Shown: piece by piece, positions 63,096-64,000 of the stretch
Layout: every line of letters begins with the position of its first letter
Position numbering within the stretch: position 1 is the first letter of the stretch
Notes under the pieces: model-generated
What the model saw: the letters and a program-made list of their open reading frames with translations, nothing else
The model's database searches: none
Told to the model about the DNA's origin: nothing
Source: Pseudomonas_T sp032052615
Lineage (GTDB): Bacteria > Pseudomonadota > Gammaproteobacteria > Pseudomonadales > Pseudomonadaceae
Length of the DNA: 64,000 nt
NCBI GenBank assembly: GCA_032052615.1
Contig: DAMBWF010000001.1
Coordinates: 496,001 to 560,000 of the forward strand
Direction: 5' to 3'
Position numbers and translations under genes: made by a program

Positions 63096-64000
63096 GGTGT
63101 CCCTCGTGTCATGGCGCGCGGCTCGCCGTCCGATGCCAGGGGCGTCAGCTCGTACAGTGCCTGCGAGGTTCGCAGGCGGCTGGCGATCGCCGCGCGCAGG
63201 TGATCATCGTTGCCCAGAACGCCGGCCTGCGTGTCGCTGTCCCGGGCCCGGCGATCCATGGCGTGATCGTCGAGATAACCGTAGCCGGCCTGGAGTTGCA
63301 AGGCCGTGCGGCACAGCCGCGGGCCGTGAAGGTCGGTGTAGCGCTTGGCGGCGGCGCAGAGCAGCCCGGCCTGGGGCGCGTCGTGGTCGACCTGGGCTGC
63401 GGCCAGGCGGACCAGTTGTTGCCCGGCGATCAGCGCCGCGTAGGGTTCCGCCAGCGCTTGGGGCACCGTCTCCGCGCTGGACGAAGGGCATTGCGGATGC
63501 TCCGGTCCGAGGCCGGCACGCAGGGCTTGGGCAAGGGCCGCCTGGGCATTGCCGACCGCCACGGCGGCCAGCGCCAGTCGCGCCCGGTCCCGGGCCTGGC
63601 GCAGGGCTTCCACGCGCTGGCCTTCGCCTCCCAGGCGCTGGGAGGCCGGCATCGTCACGCCGTCGAGGCGCAAGGGGCGCAGGGATACGGCGCGCCATCC
63701 CGCGTGGGACGCCTCTTCGCCGAAGCCCACGCCCTCCGCGCCCGCCGGCAGCAGGCAAAGCGTCGCCCCGTCGCCTTCGATATCCACGTCCATCAGCAGC
63801 AGATCGCTGACCGCCGCGCCCGGCACCGCGCCGAGAAGGCCTTCCAGCCGATATTCGTCGCCGTCGCGTCGGGCTTTCACCCAAGGCGGCCCTTCGCTCA
63901 GCGCGAAGGCCACCCGCGCTTCGCCCGCGACGAGCCGGGGCAGCCAGTGAGCCTTAAGCTCGGGCCCGCCGAAGCGTCCCACCGTCCAGACGGCGACCGT
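63092..64000 (-). CDS. Acyl-CoA dehydrogenase (partial, 5' end outside window)
   Basis: 303 codons are visible; the frame runs off the window end. The middle and C-terminal domains of an acyl-CoA dehydrogenase: ARVAFALSEGPPWVKARRDG, then EGLLGAVPGA, the helical LGNAQAALAQALR-like C-domain, and LQAGYGYLDDHAMDRRARDSD. The catalytic base expected just after this (Glu in the usual EGT motif) is not seen; the sequence reads VLGND instead. It is either an unusual family branch or inactive. Overlaps the hydratase gene by 4 bases. Confidence 0.85.
   Translation of the reverse strand, partial: TVAVWTVGRFGGPELKAHWLPRLVAGEARVAFALSEGPPWVKARRDGDEYRLEGLLGAVPGAAVSDLLLMDVDIEGDGATLCLLPAGAEGVGFGEEASHAGWRAVSLRPLRLDGVTMPASQRLGGEGQRVEALRQARDRARLALAAVAVGNAQAALAQALRAGLGPEHPQCPSSSAETVPQALAEPYAALIAGQQLVRLAAAQVDHDAPQAGLLCAAAKRYTDLHGPRLCRTALQLQAGYGYLDDHAMDRRARDSDTQAGVLGNDDHLRAAIASRLRTSQALYELTPLASDGEPRAMTRGTP

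Overview
The window is a 64-kb piece of a high-GC gammaproteobacterial chromosome. It is almost certainly from Pseudomonas sensu lato. The evidence is two DUF3509-type genes (a family I know only from pseudomonads), a phaG-like transacylase, an OprO/OprP-type porin, and several gene orders that I remember from P. aeruginosa: aroC-MFS-mtnBDC-speE, peroxiredoxin-bfd-bfrB-grxD, ABC exporter-ppiA-LysR, and the enoyl-CoA hydratase pair next to an acyl-CoA dehydrogenase. No transposase, integrase, phage gene or CRISPR array is visible.

Layout. 1-9.2 kb: a GntR regulator, dusC, a small hydrolase, aroC, an MFS carrier and the methionine-salvage genes mtnB, mtnD and mtnC. 9.2-20.6 kb: small secreted and membrane proteins, speE, a glycosyltransferase, the iron/redox block (2-Cys peroxiredoxin, Fur-box-preceded bfd, bfrB, grxD), an OprO/P porin, an acetyltransferase, an ABC exporter, a cyclophilin and a LysR regulator. 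20.8-28.4 kb: a zone of small orphan proteins (two DUF3509 paralogs flanking a YihY-type membrane protein, a GAF-EAL phosphodiesterase, a glycine-rich secreted protein, a three-gene micro-operon ending in a 24-residue membrane peptide, DUF4142, PepSY). 28.4-35.7 kb: tRNA-Gly(CCC), a frameshifted gene remnant, two tandem subtilisin-type autotransporters and a pair of 118-bp repeats. 35.8-42.4 kb: a complete RND efflux operon (membrane fusion protein, pump, outer-membrane channel) with a divergent TetR gene and a perfect 18-bp palindromic operator between them. 42.4-51.6 kb: a gene-poor, partly decaying accessory stretch (MFS, B3/B4 protein, a LysR gene with an internal stop, DUF998, a solo GIY-YIG protein, two multiply frameshifted remnants, three lipoproteins, two of which share a C-terminal motif). 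51.8-64 kb: a binding protein/class II aldolase/MocR group, an AraC gene with an internal stop next to an MFS gene, phaG, rsuA, a CWC protein, and an acyl-CoA catabolic operon that runs off the window end.

The most striking signal is regulatory. Three separate small-gene promoters (upstream of 21479, 22989 and 26613) each carry a sigma-54 -24/-12 element with GG and GC exactly 10 bases apart. Each also has two upstream TGCA-N3-TGCA-like sites set exactly 31 bases apart. The nearer site starts 75-78 bases, and the farther 106-109 bases, before the -24 element. This repeated architecture suggests a small RpoN regulon of orphan proteins controlled by one unidentified enhancer-binding protein. 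I do not recognise the binding site.
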